A DNA stretch of 64,000 bases. Source: Plantago elongata (lineage: Eukaryota > Streptophyta > Magnoliopsida > Lamiales > Plantaginaceae). The first letter of the stretch is position 1. The number at the start of each line of letters is the position of its first letter. Below the pieces are notes generated by a model. It was not told where the DNA came from and did not search any database. It saw nothing but the letters and a program-made list of their open reading frames with translations. The stretch lies in the NCBI GenBank assembly GCA_036897095.1, contig JAYMSP010000017.1, positions 1 to 64,000 on the forward strand, given 5' to 3'. The translations under genes and the position numbers were made by a program. Shown one piece after another: positions 12,317 through 25,400 of the stretch.

Positions 12317-13984
12317 ATGGCTCTCAGAGCTGTTAATGTCTGTTCAGTTCCTAATCTAGATCATCATCACCTTGCTACTGCTGCAGACCATACCTCTTCT
12401 TTCTCGCCTCGCTCTCATTTCCGCCCAGTTTCCACCAATGCGACGCCGTTTCAGGTCCCCAAATTCCTAATCATCGGCCACAGAGGTAACGGCATGAACG
12501 CCGTGCTTTCTCCCGATTCCAGGATGAAGGAGATTAAAGAGAATACTATTCTATCTTTCAATTCGGCTGCTAATCACCCTCTCGATTTCGTCGAGTTCGA
12601 TGTTCAGGTATTCGATTTTGTGATTCCTGCTTTGAGGACAAGTGGAGTTTGATCTGATTCGGTGATGGTGATTTTGGTTTTTAGGTGACCAAGGATGGTT
12701 TTCCGATCATTTTCCATGATGACTTGATTTTTTCTTCAGAAGATGATGTGAGTTTCTAAGCATGTTTAATTCGGTATCTAAGCATGATTAACTGTAGCTG
12801 ATTAAATTCAATTTCCATTTCTTCTATACTAGAAACTATTGGAGTATTAATATCAATGACTAGATTTTGCACCTCTATACAATCTCGAGCTTCTAGATGA
12901 GATGAATTCTATCAGAAACATTACGTTATGCTAATCAAGCTCGTGAACCAGCTTAATTTAAGTTGAAGAAATGATATGATCTCTTCTGTATTCATCAGGG
13001 GAGAGTAAGTGAGAGGAAAGTCCCAGAACTGTCTCTATCCGAGTTTCTTAGTTACGGTCCCCAGAAAGAAACGGGTTCATCAGGCAAGACTTTGTCCCGG
13101 AAAACAAACAACGGGAAGATTGTCGAGTGGCAAGTTGAGTCGGATGATTCCTTGTGTACATTACAAGAAGCCTTTCAGAAAGTTAACCCGTCTATCGGCT
13201 TTAACATTGAGCTTAAGTTTGATGACTATGAAGTTTATCAGCAAGGGTATCTTACGGATAAACTGCAGTCTGTGTTGCGGGTTGTTTTTGAGTATGCAAA
13301 TGGAAGGCCGGTTATATTTTCAACTTTCCAGCCTGATGCTGCTTTGCTTGTCAAGAAACTCCAGACCACTTACCCTGTAAGCTTGCTTGCTTGCTTGATG
13401 AGCTAATTGCTGTGTAGATTTGTAAGATTGGGACATTGTTTAACGAGTTTTGTACCTGCGAACAGGTATTTTTTCTTACGGATGGAGGAACGGAGATATA
13501 CTATGATGAGAGAAGGAATTCGTTGGAGGAAGCTATCAAGTTATGCTTAGAAGGTGGTCTTGAAGGGATTGTTTCAGAGGCTCGTGGCGTGTTTAGGAAT
13601 CCTGGGGCTGTTAACAAAATCAAAGAATCGAAGCTCTCCCTCTTGACGTATGGCAAATTGAAGTAAGTATACACATTCCATAAAGTGTTTGTGTCCGTCT
13701 ATAAGATTGAGTGACTGATAATTTGGTGTTTATTAATTTGCAGTAATGTTCTTGAAGCGGTTTACATGCAACATTTGATGGGGATTGATGGGGTCATCGT
13801 AGATTTCGTTCAAGAAATAACAGAGGGAGTTGCAAAAATGTTGAAGTCATCCGGTGAGGAAGAGGATATGTTAATAGAAGGGAGGGAAGATATTAAAGTC
13901 CATGGCAGTAATAAGCCACAATTCTCACAGAGGGAATTGGCTTTCTTGTTGAAGCTAATTCCTGAATTGATAGAGCAGCAATAA
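12317..13984 (+). CDS. Glycerophosphodiester phosphodiesterase (GDPD1/2/3 type)
   Basis: Five exons: 12317-12607, 12685-12747, 12999-13376, 13466-13662, 13744-13984; 389 residues. The enzyme cleaves glycerophosphodiesters such as glycerophosphocholine to glycerol-3-phosphate and an alcohol, part of lipid recycling and phosphate-starvation responses. Seen: LIIGHRGNGMN with catalytic His55, ENTILSF (75-81), EFDVQVTKDGFPIIFHDD carrying the metal-binding Glu93 and Asp95 and the second catalytic His108, and GFNIELKFD further on. All expected active-site residues are present. The first 45 residues are Ser/Thr/His-rich and weakly acidic. They could be a plastid transit peptide, as known for Arabidopsis GDPD1, but this is inference. 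Length matches the plant family (about 370-392). It looks functional. Confidence 0.93.
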
Positions 13985-14414
13985 CAGTCTCAGATGCTTT
14001 GTAGATGAAGGTAGGAATTAGTTGTTTGCTTTCTCTTTGTAAATAGTAGCTAAGCTGTTGGTATTCTTCATGTTGCAATATGATGTGAGAAACAGTGTGC
14101 AAATATGGTTCAAGATTGTTAATATGATGGTGGTTCTGACATAGTATGTAAAAACTGTTGATGACCAAATTAAACTGCTAATTTCATTGATGAATGTAGG
14201 CTTAGGAATGGTTGGTACCATAACCATATTTAGGTTATAACAATAATCATAATCAGTTAATAATAACTGTAACTGAAAAATTTTCTCAACGATTATGGTA
14301 GGTCGTGTAATCGGAAATAACCATAGGTTTACATTATTGGTCGGTTTTTTGAAAATTATTTCTTACTCGAGGTGAAAATTTATAAAAATTATTTTTTACA
14401 AAAAATAATTTTAA

Positions 14415-14690
14415 TTTTTTGACCGGATACCGAGGGGAGGGGGTGGGGTACCCACCCCATACCCGAAAAAAAGTTATTAAAAATATAAATTTTCTTACGT
14501 TTTATGGGAAAAAAAAAATTTATCGGATACCCGAGGGGGGGGGGTGTGCCCCACACTCTACCCAATAAAAAAAAGTTAACAAAAATATAGTTTTTTTAGC
14601 GTTTGTCGTATACTCGGGGTGGGGGTACCCCACCCCTACCCGATAAAAGAAAAATTAACAAAAATATAATTTTTCTTGCGTTTCACGAAA
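14415..14690. repeat. Tandem repeat of a palindromic GGGTGGGGTACCCCACCC core
   Basis: Three units start with (G)GATACCC/GTATACTC at 14425, 14525 and 14608. Each continues into a GC-rich hairpin core (for example GGGGTGGGGTACCCACCCC near 14440) and then an A/T-rich spacer ending 'aaaaatataa(a/t)tttt'. Spacing is 100 and 83 bp. The third unit stops about 40 bp before a copia remnant. Function is unknown. It could be satellite-like DNA or the inside of a non-autonomous element. Confidence 0.7.
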
Positions 14691-14724
14691 TTTTAACTTT
14701 TTTGTCGTATCCTTCGTTATATCC

Positions 14725-15405
14725 ATGGAACTATTGCCCACAGTTTACACCTTTACTCCTCCTCAAGTTCGACCCTTGTCTCGTATACTGATGCTGATTG
14801 GGGAAGGTGTCCAGATACTCGACGACGGACCTCTGGTTATTGCGTATTTCTTGGAGATAACCTTATATCTTGGTCCTCTAAGCGACAACCTACCATGTCA
14901 CGTTCGAGTGCGGAAGCAGAGTATCGCGGTGTTGCGAATGTAGTTGCCGAATCATGTTGGCTTCGTAACTTGCTTCTGGAATTATATTGTCCTGTCTCGA
15001 AGGCTACTTTGGTATATTGTGATAACGTGAGTGCAATTTACCTCTCAGTAAATCCAGTTCATCATCAACTTACCAAGCATATCGAGATGGATATACATTT
15101 TGTTCAAGGACATGTTGCTCGTGGGAATGTTCGTGTACTACATGTTCCGCCAAGATATCAGATTGCAGATATTTTCACTAAAGGCCTACCTCGGATTTTA
15201 TTTGAAGATTTTCGATCCAGTCTCAACGTTTGTCCGCCTCCCGTTTTACTAGTCTAGTTAGAGTTAGTTAGTATAATCCTAGTCTAATTATAGTTGAGAT
15301 GTAATTCCTATTCTCATTAGAGTAGTTTAGTTTATACTTGTATACATACCTCTTGATATTCATTAACACAATTACGGAATATATTCTTTCAGTTTCGGCA
15401 TTGTA
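14725..15405 (+). mobile_element. Ty1/copia retrotransposon fossil (RNase H end and LTR-like tail)
   Basis: Only the 3' end of a copia-family element is present: the RNase H part (SRSSAEAEYRGVANVVAESC, then CDNVSAIYLSVNPVHHQLTK and DIFTKGL), followed by an AT-rich tail that looks like part of an LTR (about 15250-15405). The rest of the element is missing, so it is a broken relic. No pair of LTRs could be compared, so its age cannot be estimated. Confidence 0.88.
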
Positions 15406-15648
15406 TTTTATGATTATCAATTCTCAATAAAATGATCGATCTTGGGTTCGATTGGGAGTGCTCCAATAAGAATTTGGGAGGGAGGCTAGTTCAAATTACA
15501 AATGAGAAACCTGAATTGGGAGAATTGTATAATATATATCTTCTCCAAGTGAGTAGATAGAATTTTACCTTGTTTGAATAACTGTTCGGTCGTTTCAGCA
15601 ACCAATAAAACCGCATAGCAAAACAAATTTCGTTTCACTTCCAACGAG

Positions 15649-16552
15649 ATGCCAAATCCAGAGGAGAATCAAAATTCAAATATCCCTATACCAAATCCAT
15701 TTTATAATTTGGGAACATTTATCAATGGAGGCCCTTTGTTTACAGGTTATCGTTTCTGCCCTGATGATCGTTTGCTCATGGATTTACTGAGACTTAAATG
15801 TTCACCTGATCCTTTTCCTCCGCAATATTCGGCATTGATTCCAGTTTGCAATGTTTACATGAGCAGTCCATGGAATTTACCTGGTGAGTCACTCAGTCGT
15901 CACTCAGTCTTAATTGGGGAGTTTCTTTAATCTTTTACGATCAACTGCTATTGATTTCTGGAATTCATTGCTCGCTCAATCGCAAATGTGGCATTCTTTA
16001 ATTTTGGCGTACGTTGATGGTGGTACAGGTGACCGTAAGTATAAGAGATTCTTCTTCAGCAATCGATCTGAGAATATGATGCACCGACGCTTCTTTCGTG
16101 CTGGTATCGGATGCTGGAGATCTTCGGCACACGATGACAGACTTGTGCATTTTGGACAAAATGTGATTGTAATGAAGAAAACTCTTGAGTTCTACACATT
16201 TCCAGAGATTGAAACTCGTTGGGTCATGCATCAATTCTACCTTATAGAGGACACTCAGGTTTAATTTCTGGAAGATCGATTTAATTCTTTATTTACGACA
16301 AATTAGTTACTCATTAATAACGTGCCAGTGCGAGACTGTATGTCTCCGCCAGCGTAAACTCATGAAGCGAATTGGATTGTGTTTTTGTAGATACATTTTG
16401 TGCCAAGAGGAGATTGGATTGTAAGCCATGTATATGAAAAAGAAGTATCGCATGATCCATCGGCTTCTTTTCCTGGTTCGATATCTGGCGCTTCCAGTAC
16501 TGACGACGATGCTGAGGAAGTAACAAGCAGGCCAGCTGCTGACATGTCATGA
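15649..16552 (+). CDS. Short divergent NAC-domain protein
   Basis: Three exons: 15649-15883, 16029-16258, 16391-16552; 208 residues. NAC proteins are plant transcription factors. Seen in order: GYRFCPDDRLLMDLLRLK (residues 33-50, the LPPGFRFHPTDEELV block), IPVCNVYMSSPWNLPG (64-79, cf. DxYKxDPWxLP), DRKYKRFFFSN (cf. EWYFFSxRDRKY), GIGCWRSSAHD (cf. GYWKATGxD), VIVMKKTLEFYTFPEIETRWVMHQF (cf. VGxKKxLVFYxGxxPxxxKTxWVMHEY) and DWIVSHVYEK (cf. DWVLCRIYxK). Both introns sit where NAC introns normally sit, after block B and after block D. Only about 35 residues follow the domain, so a large activation region is missing. Divergence in the LPPGFRFHP and GYWKATG blocks makes DNA binding uncertain. The position between GDPD and BAR genes matches Arabidopsis NAC095, also an odd NAC (from memory). 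Confidence 0.82.
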
Positions 16553-17150
16553 TCAAACATCTTTAGCTGACTGCCTGCAGATGGATTTCTAAATACTTTT
16601 GTAGCTTACTTGCATGCATATCTCAATAGAAATCAGATGAGTATACTTGTTTGTTCTAGCTTACTTTCATATCTCAATATTTAGCTACGCGCACAGAAAC
16701 TACCAACTGTAGAAAGGTGAGATTGAGGATCGGAATCAAACAGAGTATTTTTTGTTATTAGATTTCCATCTTCTCCATTAGAGCTAGCTAGTATCATGCA
16801 TTTCATAGATTCTGTTCTGTAATTGGTACGCATATTGATGTATAAAACTGTCAGTGACAATTGGGGTAGGTCTGAGAAGCATGTGCTGATGTACACTTGA
16901 GTTACTTCTAAAACATTACATGTCAAAACGAGTTTGTGGACTACTCTACTATTCCGAATATGTGATACTGATAATTTCTATCCGTGTTCATTTTTGTATA
17001 TGATATTGTGGGTTATTCACATTTACATACTTCTCAAACATGTCATGGAATATTATATGGATGTATTACCGTATATATTAATTGTACATTTTTATATTTT
17101 CACAACTTTATAAAAAAGTTCACTGTACAATTATTATGCAATAATATACA
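16553..17150. other. 3' flank of NAC gene
   Basis: AT-rich non-coding DNA, probably the NAC 3' UTR to about 16680 and then spacer. Nothing else is recognised. Confidence 0.5.
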
Positions 17151-17154
17151 ATTT

Positions 17155-18605
17155 GCGAAAATATATGCCCAACCCCGAAGGGAAGACAAGGATAGATTGT
17201 TTAATCAGCTAGCTAGAGGAGTTTGCGGGAGCTCATCCGCAGCCGTGGCTCATCACTAGCGATTTCAACGAAATCTGGTTCACTCACAAGAAATAGGGCA
17301 ATAATGTAGCCTCCTTTCGTCGTGGTCAGATTTTCAATGATTGAATTAACCGGTGCGAATTGCTGGATCTTGGGTATAATGGCCCTAAATTTACATGGAA
17401 CAATCACCGGGGAGGAGGTGCACATATCCAGGAAAGAATTTACCGTGTGCTAGCTAATGACAAATGGTGCGAGCTTTTCCCTAATAATGTGGTTTTCCAT
17501 CTCACTAAAACTCACTTGGATCACCATCCTATCCTTACCTGCTGCCTCGGAGTGGAAGAGAAGCGTTAGACCAGACCTTTTCGTTTTGAAAAGTCTTGGC
17601 TTCTACACGGATACTGCAGAATGTTGATCAAATCGATCTGGCAGGCCAAACAGAATATTACGGCTGCCATTGCCAATGTTCCGGGGATCCTGGGGCCCTG
17701 GAATAAAGAAGTTTTCGGGAACATTGACCTGAAAAGGAAAATTAAAGGGCGACTGGGTGGAATTCAAAGAGATTTATCTCAATACAGGAGCTCCTTTCTT
17801 GTAAACCTGCAACAAGAGTTAATGAGGGAATACAACAAAGTGTTGAGACATGAAGACATATTTTGGTCTCAGAAGTCCAGAGTTAAATGGATCACCGAGG
17901 GGAGACTCCAACACAAAAAATTTCCATCGATCGACACTCGATAGAAGTTGCAAATTGAGGAGGAATGGGTCGACGACTAGCAGCAGCTCCAGGAGCATTG
18001 GAGAAGCTATTTTCAATCTATTTTTGCTCCCACATCCAACGAAGGGGGCGGAATAGTAGACTAGCAGTATCGAATTTGCAGGCTAGGTTGACACCGACAG
18101 AGGTGAAGCGCACGGTCTGGGCAACCCACCCAACCAAACCACCGGGTCCCGATGGTCTCCAAGGATTTTTTTATCAAAAATGTTGGGAAGAAGTGGGATG
18201 ATCAGTGGTCTCTTTTATTCAGAAAGTGTTCGAATCAGGGGAGATAGAACCGAATTTGTGTGCTGCCTTGTCCATGGGCTCGAGTCAGCTTGGGAGCGAA
18301 GAATTCCAAGGATCGTGGTTGAAACTGACTCGGAAACATATTTTGAATGGGTATCGGAGATAAAGCAGCCGCCAGAGGAAGCCATGATGCTAGTTGATCG
18401 TTGCAAGGATCTACTCAACATGCTGTGGGAAATAGCATTAAGAAAATAGATAGAAAAGCTAATAGATGTGCGGATTATGTAGCTTCTTTAGACTACGATT
18501 ATGATAGTGCTGGAAATACATGGTCGTCTCCACCAGTTTTTGTAATCCCGATTTTGAGCTCAGACGTTTGCTTTTAATGCCGTATAATATCATTACTTAT
18601 AAAAG
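17155..18605 (+). mobile_element. L1-type LINE remnant with internal deletion
   Basis: Pieces of one non-LTR retrotransposon lie in order. The endonuclease end has YAQPRREDKDRLFNQL, DFNEIW, FTWNNH, ERIYRVLANDKWCELFP and LDHHPIL. The linker has RPFRFEKSWL, WNKEVFGNI and SQKSRVKWITEG. The first reverse-transcriptase block is PPGPDGLQGFFYQKCWEEVG, near 18137-18200. From about 18240 the text jumps to an RNase H domain (AWERRIPRIVVETDSETYFE, then NRCADYVASLDYDYDS). The core RT with FADD is missing, so a large internal deletion has occurred. There are several stops (for example around 17295, 17342 and 17568) and at least one frame change. The element is dead. Confidence 0.85.
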
Positions 18606-21600
18606 AAATAGTGTATGTGATTATAAAGTTTGTATCGCAGACCTCATAAATATTATATTTAGTCTATTTATATAAAATAAACTTTTCATTTTGTTAGTTT
18701 TAACAATGTATTAGCTCAAAATCTTTGACATATCTTGAGTAAGAGATCAATTTATATACTCAAATATAACTTCAACATTGTAAAGGCTAACAAGTGTTTG
18801 TGTATGTAAATTTTTGCCCCATTTTGTTTCTGGATTAAGAAGTTTTCTATTGAAGCGCTTAAAACATCAGTTTTCTAAAAAAATTCTCACTAAAAATAAT
18901 GTATATGGTCAAAGCGCTCATATTCAAGTCACGGGTTCGATTCGTCGAAATAAGTGATATTTATCCTATATATAAAGATTGTTGAAGAGTTATAGATGAT
19001 AAGTATTTACTCGATTGAATATTGTAATTATAATATCGTATTAAAAAAATAATGCTTATGAGATTGTCAACTTCCATTCTTTGTAAAAAGATTACAATTT
19101 TGTTAGAATTGAATAATATTGTACTTAGTTCAATATAAACTTTAGTAATATTTAGATGTGACAAATAAAATATTTACATTTAAATATTCAATTTTCTTTT
19201 TCAGGGACAACAAAATTTATTAAATTAAACATTTGGATTTACTTTTCATTATGGAGATGACAATATCATTAAGTAATACTCCCTCCGTCTCATTAATAAT
19301 GAAATAATTTAATTTTGCACGCTTTTTAAGAAAAATATATGGTATATTAGAATGAGTTTGAGATATAAAAGTACATGAGCCCAATAATGTTATGTTATAA
19401 ATGAATTGTATTGTGGGGGTTATTTATGTAAATGAAAAAATGTTTCATTTTGGTGGGACGTCGAAATGGAGAATGTTTCAATTAATGGGACGGAGGTTGT
19501 AAAAAGATAAAGGAATGAAAAATGATTTGTTGTACAAACTTTTAAGTAATAAAGGATTTGAGTTGTAAATAGACAATGTACAGTAATTGTAATAATAAGG
19601 ATTAACTGGACTGAAATTTAAAGTTATAAGTGAAACAATACACGTGACATTATTAATTAGAAGTTAGGTAGTTTTGATTTTTGATGGGAATGGTTAGGAT
19701 GACAATCCTATGTGATTGTTTAGAAACCGGAATTTCATTATTTGGAGGAGGAATTGTGAAGACTTCCTTGTTTGGTTTCTTATTGTGCATTTTCGAATCG
19801 GGTTTCGTTCTTGGATACAATTCCGTTGTTTGGTTTTTGAAAGTGGAAATGAGATTTCGTTTAATGGGCATTAGGTCTGGCCTAGCAGATCAAAGTGTTG
19901 GGCCATTTGTGTAAACTGATTTGGGCCTTTGACTGAAAATGTCCAATTTTGATCATGAAAGGTTGAATTTGGTGATATAAACCGAACAATTGAATCCCCA
20001 TATTTCAGACTCCCAATCTCTAGTCCCCAAATTTTCTAATCCCGAACCCTAGTTCATCCATTCCGAATCTAGCAAGTTAACGACATAGCAAAATCGTAGT
20101 CAAGAAGTGTCAACGAAAACGTAAAATCAATACACTTTTGATTTATATGTCATTTCCAGTTAGTTAAAATAGTTTACAAGTTCCATTTCATTTTCACACA
20201 CCTTATTCGCCATTTTATACTTATAAGTTGTATGCTATTCTACAACATTTGGTGGCTACCTTGCAAGCTCAAGATCGAGTTTGACTTGGTTAATCAATTT
20301 AAACTGTAACATATCTTTGTTCTAGTTAGTTGGTTAAATTATTGTACCACTAAAATAAAAACTTTTACGAGAGGTAATCTTGCGAAAATAATAGATAATT
20401 AACTACGAAAATAATATACTCCAAATTAATGTATTTAATAAATCTACTTTTTATATGTATTTACATTACTTGCATTTTTAAATATGAGCTCTTTATAGTT
20501 TATAGCTAAATGTGTTTGTAATAAATATGTCTTGTCGATCTCTCTTAAATGTTGATCTAATCATAATCATAAACATAAAACAATCTTCTTGAATTGAACA
20601 AACCAACTTCAATTAATTACTCAGGCTTAACTCTCATGTGAATTCCCTCCAAAGTGAACAGTAAATCCCGTATTGACAATTCCTGCTATTTTGAGGAGTT
20701 GAAAAGAGGGAATTATCACCTCATTTTGTACTACAACATGATTTTCGGTTTTGTTGGAGGAATTGTGGTTTAACCACATTTTCACTTCAATCTCCACTTT
20801 AAATAACAAATCAAATATAAATTTCTTTGACAAAAGTTATTGACTTTTCATATTTCCTTTCAAATCAAACACATTATAATAATCCACCTACCAATAACAT
20901 AGAAAGAAACTGAGAAATCTCTAATTATGTAACCCGTAAAAAAGTGATTTTAGAGTCGGTTTTCACTTTCAAATCTCAAGAAATAAACTGGATTGAAAAT
21001 AAATGTGGACATTGGACAACATGGAGTTGAATTGTTATGAATTTACAATCGTGGTACACTTTAGTTATAATGGTCAAAACTTAGCCGAATTTCGGCGTTG
21101 TTTTGCGTAATCAATCGCTAATTAATCTAATCCTAAGGCATCCAACCATTTACGTACACTTCTCTCATCAAACTTTGACTTTTGACTTCTTTTTTACCTT
21201 TCTATAATCTCTTTGCTGGAAATTTATTTTAAATAATTATAATATTATAAACTTTCAAAATTTAAAGTAAATTTAAATATGTAAAGAACTGAGAACGCTA
21301 CTCACATCAATAATGTTTATCTTTCCTTTCAAAAATCTACCTAGAAGAACTCCATAGTTAAATGTGCTTACTCTAGAGCAATCATATGATGAGTGACGAA
21401 CTGAGAAGTCTTCCGATTTGTGCACGAGAGGACAAATTGTGTAGGAAAGTATATGTGTTGGTACAAATGGTCAACACATCACCTGAATAGATGCCCATGA
21501 ATAACCATACCGACCCAAGAATCGGGACTCAACCGATTAGTAATCGGATCGTTACAAATATACCCTACAAAACTAAAAATAGGTCTGAATGTATTTTAAT

Positions 21601-22404
21601 ATTGCCTTTTCACTTTCAATTAAACTTATAATCACAATATCATATATAACTTCTAAAAGAATGATAATAAATAAAATAAGAGAGTTAGTGATTAAGTAGG
21701 AAAACGATTGAATAAAATACGTGTGATAAAAGTATGATCGGATATATATCAAATGAAATATGAGATATAATGTATTTTACTTTTTTTAAGGAATGAAAAA
21801 TTAAAATTAAAACGTTCCAAAATGTGATGTAAGAATTCGAAATCGAAATAAATAGGAATTTATTTCGAAAAACAAGATTGCTTTATTTAAGATTCAAATA
21901 TTAAACACGAACATTGAATATTCAACAAGGTCTCACTATATAACAAGCAAGTCCACAAGTTAAATCTGATATAGTTTGGCATTAGAATTTACAAACAAAA
22001 ACTTTTAAAATTTTATATTTTTTATGAGAATCCTGAAATATTATATATTAATTGTGTAGCGTTGTGTGTGATTTATAATTTTTTTATATTTATAAATTAT
22101 ATATATTATATATTAATTATACAATTGAATTATTTTATATAAGAATTTTACAATTTTTCGAAATCTCAAAAGTTTCTCTATGGCTTACTACACCCAAAAC
22201 GCAATTCACACAAATGATTTTACAGAGCTACTGCTACTAGTACTTTTTCTTCTCATTCATCATCTGACTAAGATAAAATAGTAAATGAATAATAATCACC
22301 TCACCAGAATCATCATCGTCATCTACTTCTTCTCTGAAACTTTGAGCTAACAGTCATCAATTTTGTTCAGATTAGGGTTTTCAGTCTCACTCAGTTCTCC
22401 AGAG
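18606..22404. other. Intergenic region before the BAR gene
   Basis: Very AT-rich spacer of 3.8 kb. It contains one Stowaway MITE (19279-19499). Around 19920-20110 a stretch resembles a plant 5' leader (including 'gaaccctag') but no coding frame follows it. The last 200 bp before 22405 are pyrimidine-rich and probably hold the core promoter and leader of the BAR gene. Confidence 0.55.
19279..19499. mobile_element. Stowaway MITE, family A copy 1
   Basis: Flanked by TA on both sides. The left end is CTCCCTCCGTCTC and the right end GGGACGGAGGTTG. It is 221 bp. The interior ('taattttgcacgctttttaag', 'atatatggtat', 'gagtttgagata') matches the element at 59588-59817 almost block for block, so both are copies of one family. 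Confidence 0.85.
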
Positions 22405-25400
22405 ATGAAATCGCCTCTCGAAAAGCTCAGGAAATTAACGCAACACAAGACCGAACACAAGGAGAATTGGGATCACCATATCGCCGTGCATGTCGATGGC
22501 TTAGCTCAAGCCGCTAAGGTCGTCGATCTTCTCTCTTCTTCGATGCTGATTTTATTATTCCTCAATTTTCGAATCATTCGTCTCTCTAGTCGACTGATTT
22601 TGTGCTTCAAATGTTATTCATTAACCTAGTTTCTTACTTTTGCAACTACTGATTGATTCAATAATTTGGGGAATTTCTTACGGATCCTTTCTCGCTGCCT
22701 GCAATGTGATTTTGCCAAGTATTATTTTGTTTTGTAGGATATTATGAACATGAGGACGTGCTATGATAGCTTACTTTCTGCAGCCGCTGCTGCAGCTAAT
22801 AGCGCATACGGTACTCTTTCCTCTCATGTAATTAGCTATATCATCAGGATCCTACTTAGGCTATATAGGATTCACAAACCCCTAGGGATAATGTGTTGTT
22901 TGTTTCCACTCCATGTTTGCTTTCATCTGCTAAATAGAATCACTTCATTCAATTAACTGTAAAACCTAAGCATCATAGTTAAAGACCGTATCTCAGCATT
23001 TAGGTTATACATTTTCTTTAATAGATACACTTATTTCATGTTTGGGGGTTCTCAAACTCTGCTTTGATTATTTTTCTTTAGTATTTAGGCTACCACTGAG
23101 GCTATGTTTCTGAATATAATGGTTGTAATTTGGGCCATTTTACATTTTTTTTTTTTGCTTCTAATTAGTGGTTCTAGTCACTGTGTGATACCGATTACTG
23201 GGTGTGAGTAATTTGATATTATTAATAATTGACATAACCCAGCTGAATTCCGTTGCTTGAGGCTTTTAAATAATAAATAGGAAAACAAAATGCTGCAAAG
23301 GATAGTGTCGGGATCAGCTAGCATCATTTGAAAGTTGACATCGTTTAGTTAGACTCTTAATTGCATTTCTTGAATGATACGACTTGGCGTACTGGTTTCT
23401 AAAACACAATGCATGAAACATGTTTTTCGGTATTATTCTTTGCATAGAGTGCTGATTTCTAGAAGTCGTTATACATGCAAAATTTCGGCGAATTTAATTA
23501 TGTTTGAGAATGAGATGGCATGTTTGGATCATATGAATAATATCTGTTACTAATTTTTTTAGTCAGAATCAGAATTTGGAAAGCTGGGAGATGATGAAGT
23601 ATTTTAAACAGAAATATAATTTTATGAAAACCAAAGTTTTAGTTTGGTATCAAGTGTACGTAGGATATTCAAATAATGTATTAGATACTTAGATCTATAG
23701 ACTACGACTCGTGTAATTCACCAATTGCTTTGTCTCCTCGCAATTTACCAATCTCATGATTTTAATTTCTCTTTCCAGAGTTTTCTGAGTCATTGCTTGA
23801 GATGGGGGATTGTCTACTGGAGAAAACTGCAATCCATGATGATGGAGACACTGGTATCTTAATTCTTAATTCGCTACTGGTTCATAAAGTTATACTTGTA
23901 GTAAGCATTTAATATATAGGAAGTAATGCAAACCCATGCTATGGTGGATGTGTTTCTAGAATTCTAGATATTTCCAATATAACTTGTTGAACTTGCATTT
24001 CATGACATCTTAATCTTGTGATTTTGCTTGACTACCTGTTATCTCCAATCGATGTGACTTTGTTGCCTGGTTGTATTATCGATCACATGAATTTATGCCT
24101 GCAATTGAAGGCCTGCACATAACTTTCCATGAAAATATTGCTGATGTAACTGAGAAGATTAGAACTGTGATGAATAACTAGCCAGATTTATGTAGATGGA
24201 AAAATGTAGTTTGCACTATGAATTTGTTAGTTCGTTGAGACTCTTAGTTGTCCAAAGTCATGTATTCTTGATGAGTCAGACCTTATCTTGACGGACACCA
24301 ATTGCAACTTCTGTGGAATGCTACAAAGACAATTTTTCTCGTAGCTAGATTGCCTGTAATGATCCTTGGTGCTAATGAATATTTAATAGGAGTGTCCTAG
24401 CATTACACTCAACTTACAACTTATAGTTAATTTACAACTTGTACAATTGGCGAAACTAGAAGCTCTTCTATTATGCCGAGTCCTGACTACTGATTTTGAT
24501 GGAAGTATCTTCTAAACTAGACATACCAGAATGATATGCTATCTTCCTTGGTTGCTAATTTTCTTAAACTCAACATGCTTGACAATGTGTTCAATCAATC
24601 TTCGACATAGTGAAACTCATGTCATGGACTCGTGTTTAGTTTGGTTATTCTCCATAATTCCAGCTTCTTGGATATCCTTACACACCTTACATTGAATTCT
24701 GGTTTCCTTCCCTATCCTGGGTCCATGCATTGGAAATGCTGATCATCTGAAAGCTTTTCTTACGGAAAAACTTAGCAGCAAAATTTGTATGACTGCAGGT
24801 GGCGCGTTGACACTGCTTGGAAAAGTCCAGTTTGACCTCCAGAAACTAGTTGATAGCTACGTTAGTGTTCTTTGCCATGTCAAATCTAGTACTTTCATAT
24901 CTAAATTATAATTTCCTAATGTTTATATTTCAGCGTTCACATATTATAATGACAATAACCAACCCATCGGAGTCTCTTCTAAGTGAGCTACGGACAGTGG
25001 AGGTTTGAATATCTTATACCTGTGTATTCTTCTTTTCAGTATATTTCAAATTAATTCTCGGAACTGTTTGTTCTTGTACATACTGTGTGGCTCTATCAGA
25101 ATGACATGGTAATCTATTTTAGACCATGGAGTTGTACATAAGCAAATAAAAAAACAAAAAAACAAAAAAACTTTAGCAGGATTCCAGAATCGATGATATT
25201 CTGATCATTATAGTAACTATATAAATACCATTGAAGCTGCTCATAAGATATGCATGGCAGTGCGGTATAATACAGAATAAATATGTTTGAATACCAAAAC
25301 CAATCATGCTTGTCTTCCAAACACTTTGGTCAAAACTAAACTATGATAAACTGGCAGTACAACTAATTACAAGTCCCCCACCACCCCCACCCCTTCACAA

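Noticed and set aside
13009-13380. Alternative frame in GDPD exon 3
   Set aside because: The other frame carries the conserved GFNIELKFD block and joins in phase to both neighbours.
18900-18965. tRNA-like B box (GGTTCGATTC), possible tRNA or SINE
   Set aside because: No A box at the right distance, no cloverleaf and no poly-A or target repeat.
22738-22956. Frame running past BAR exon 2
   Set aside because: The coding part ends at the donor at 22811. The rest is intron with no similarity.
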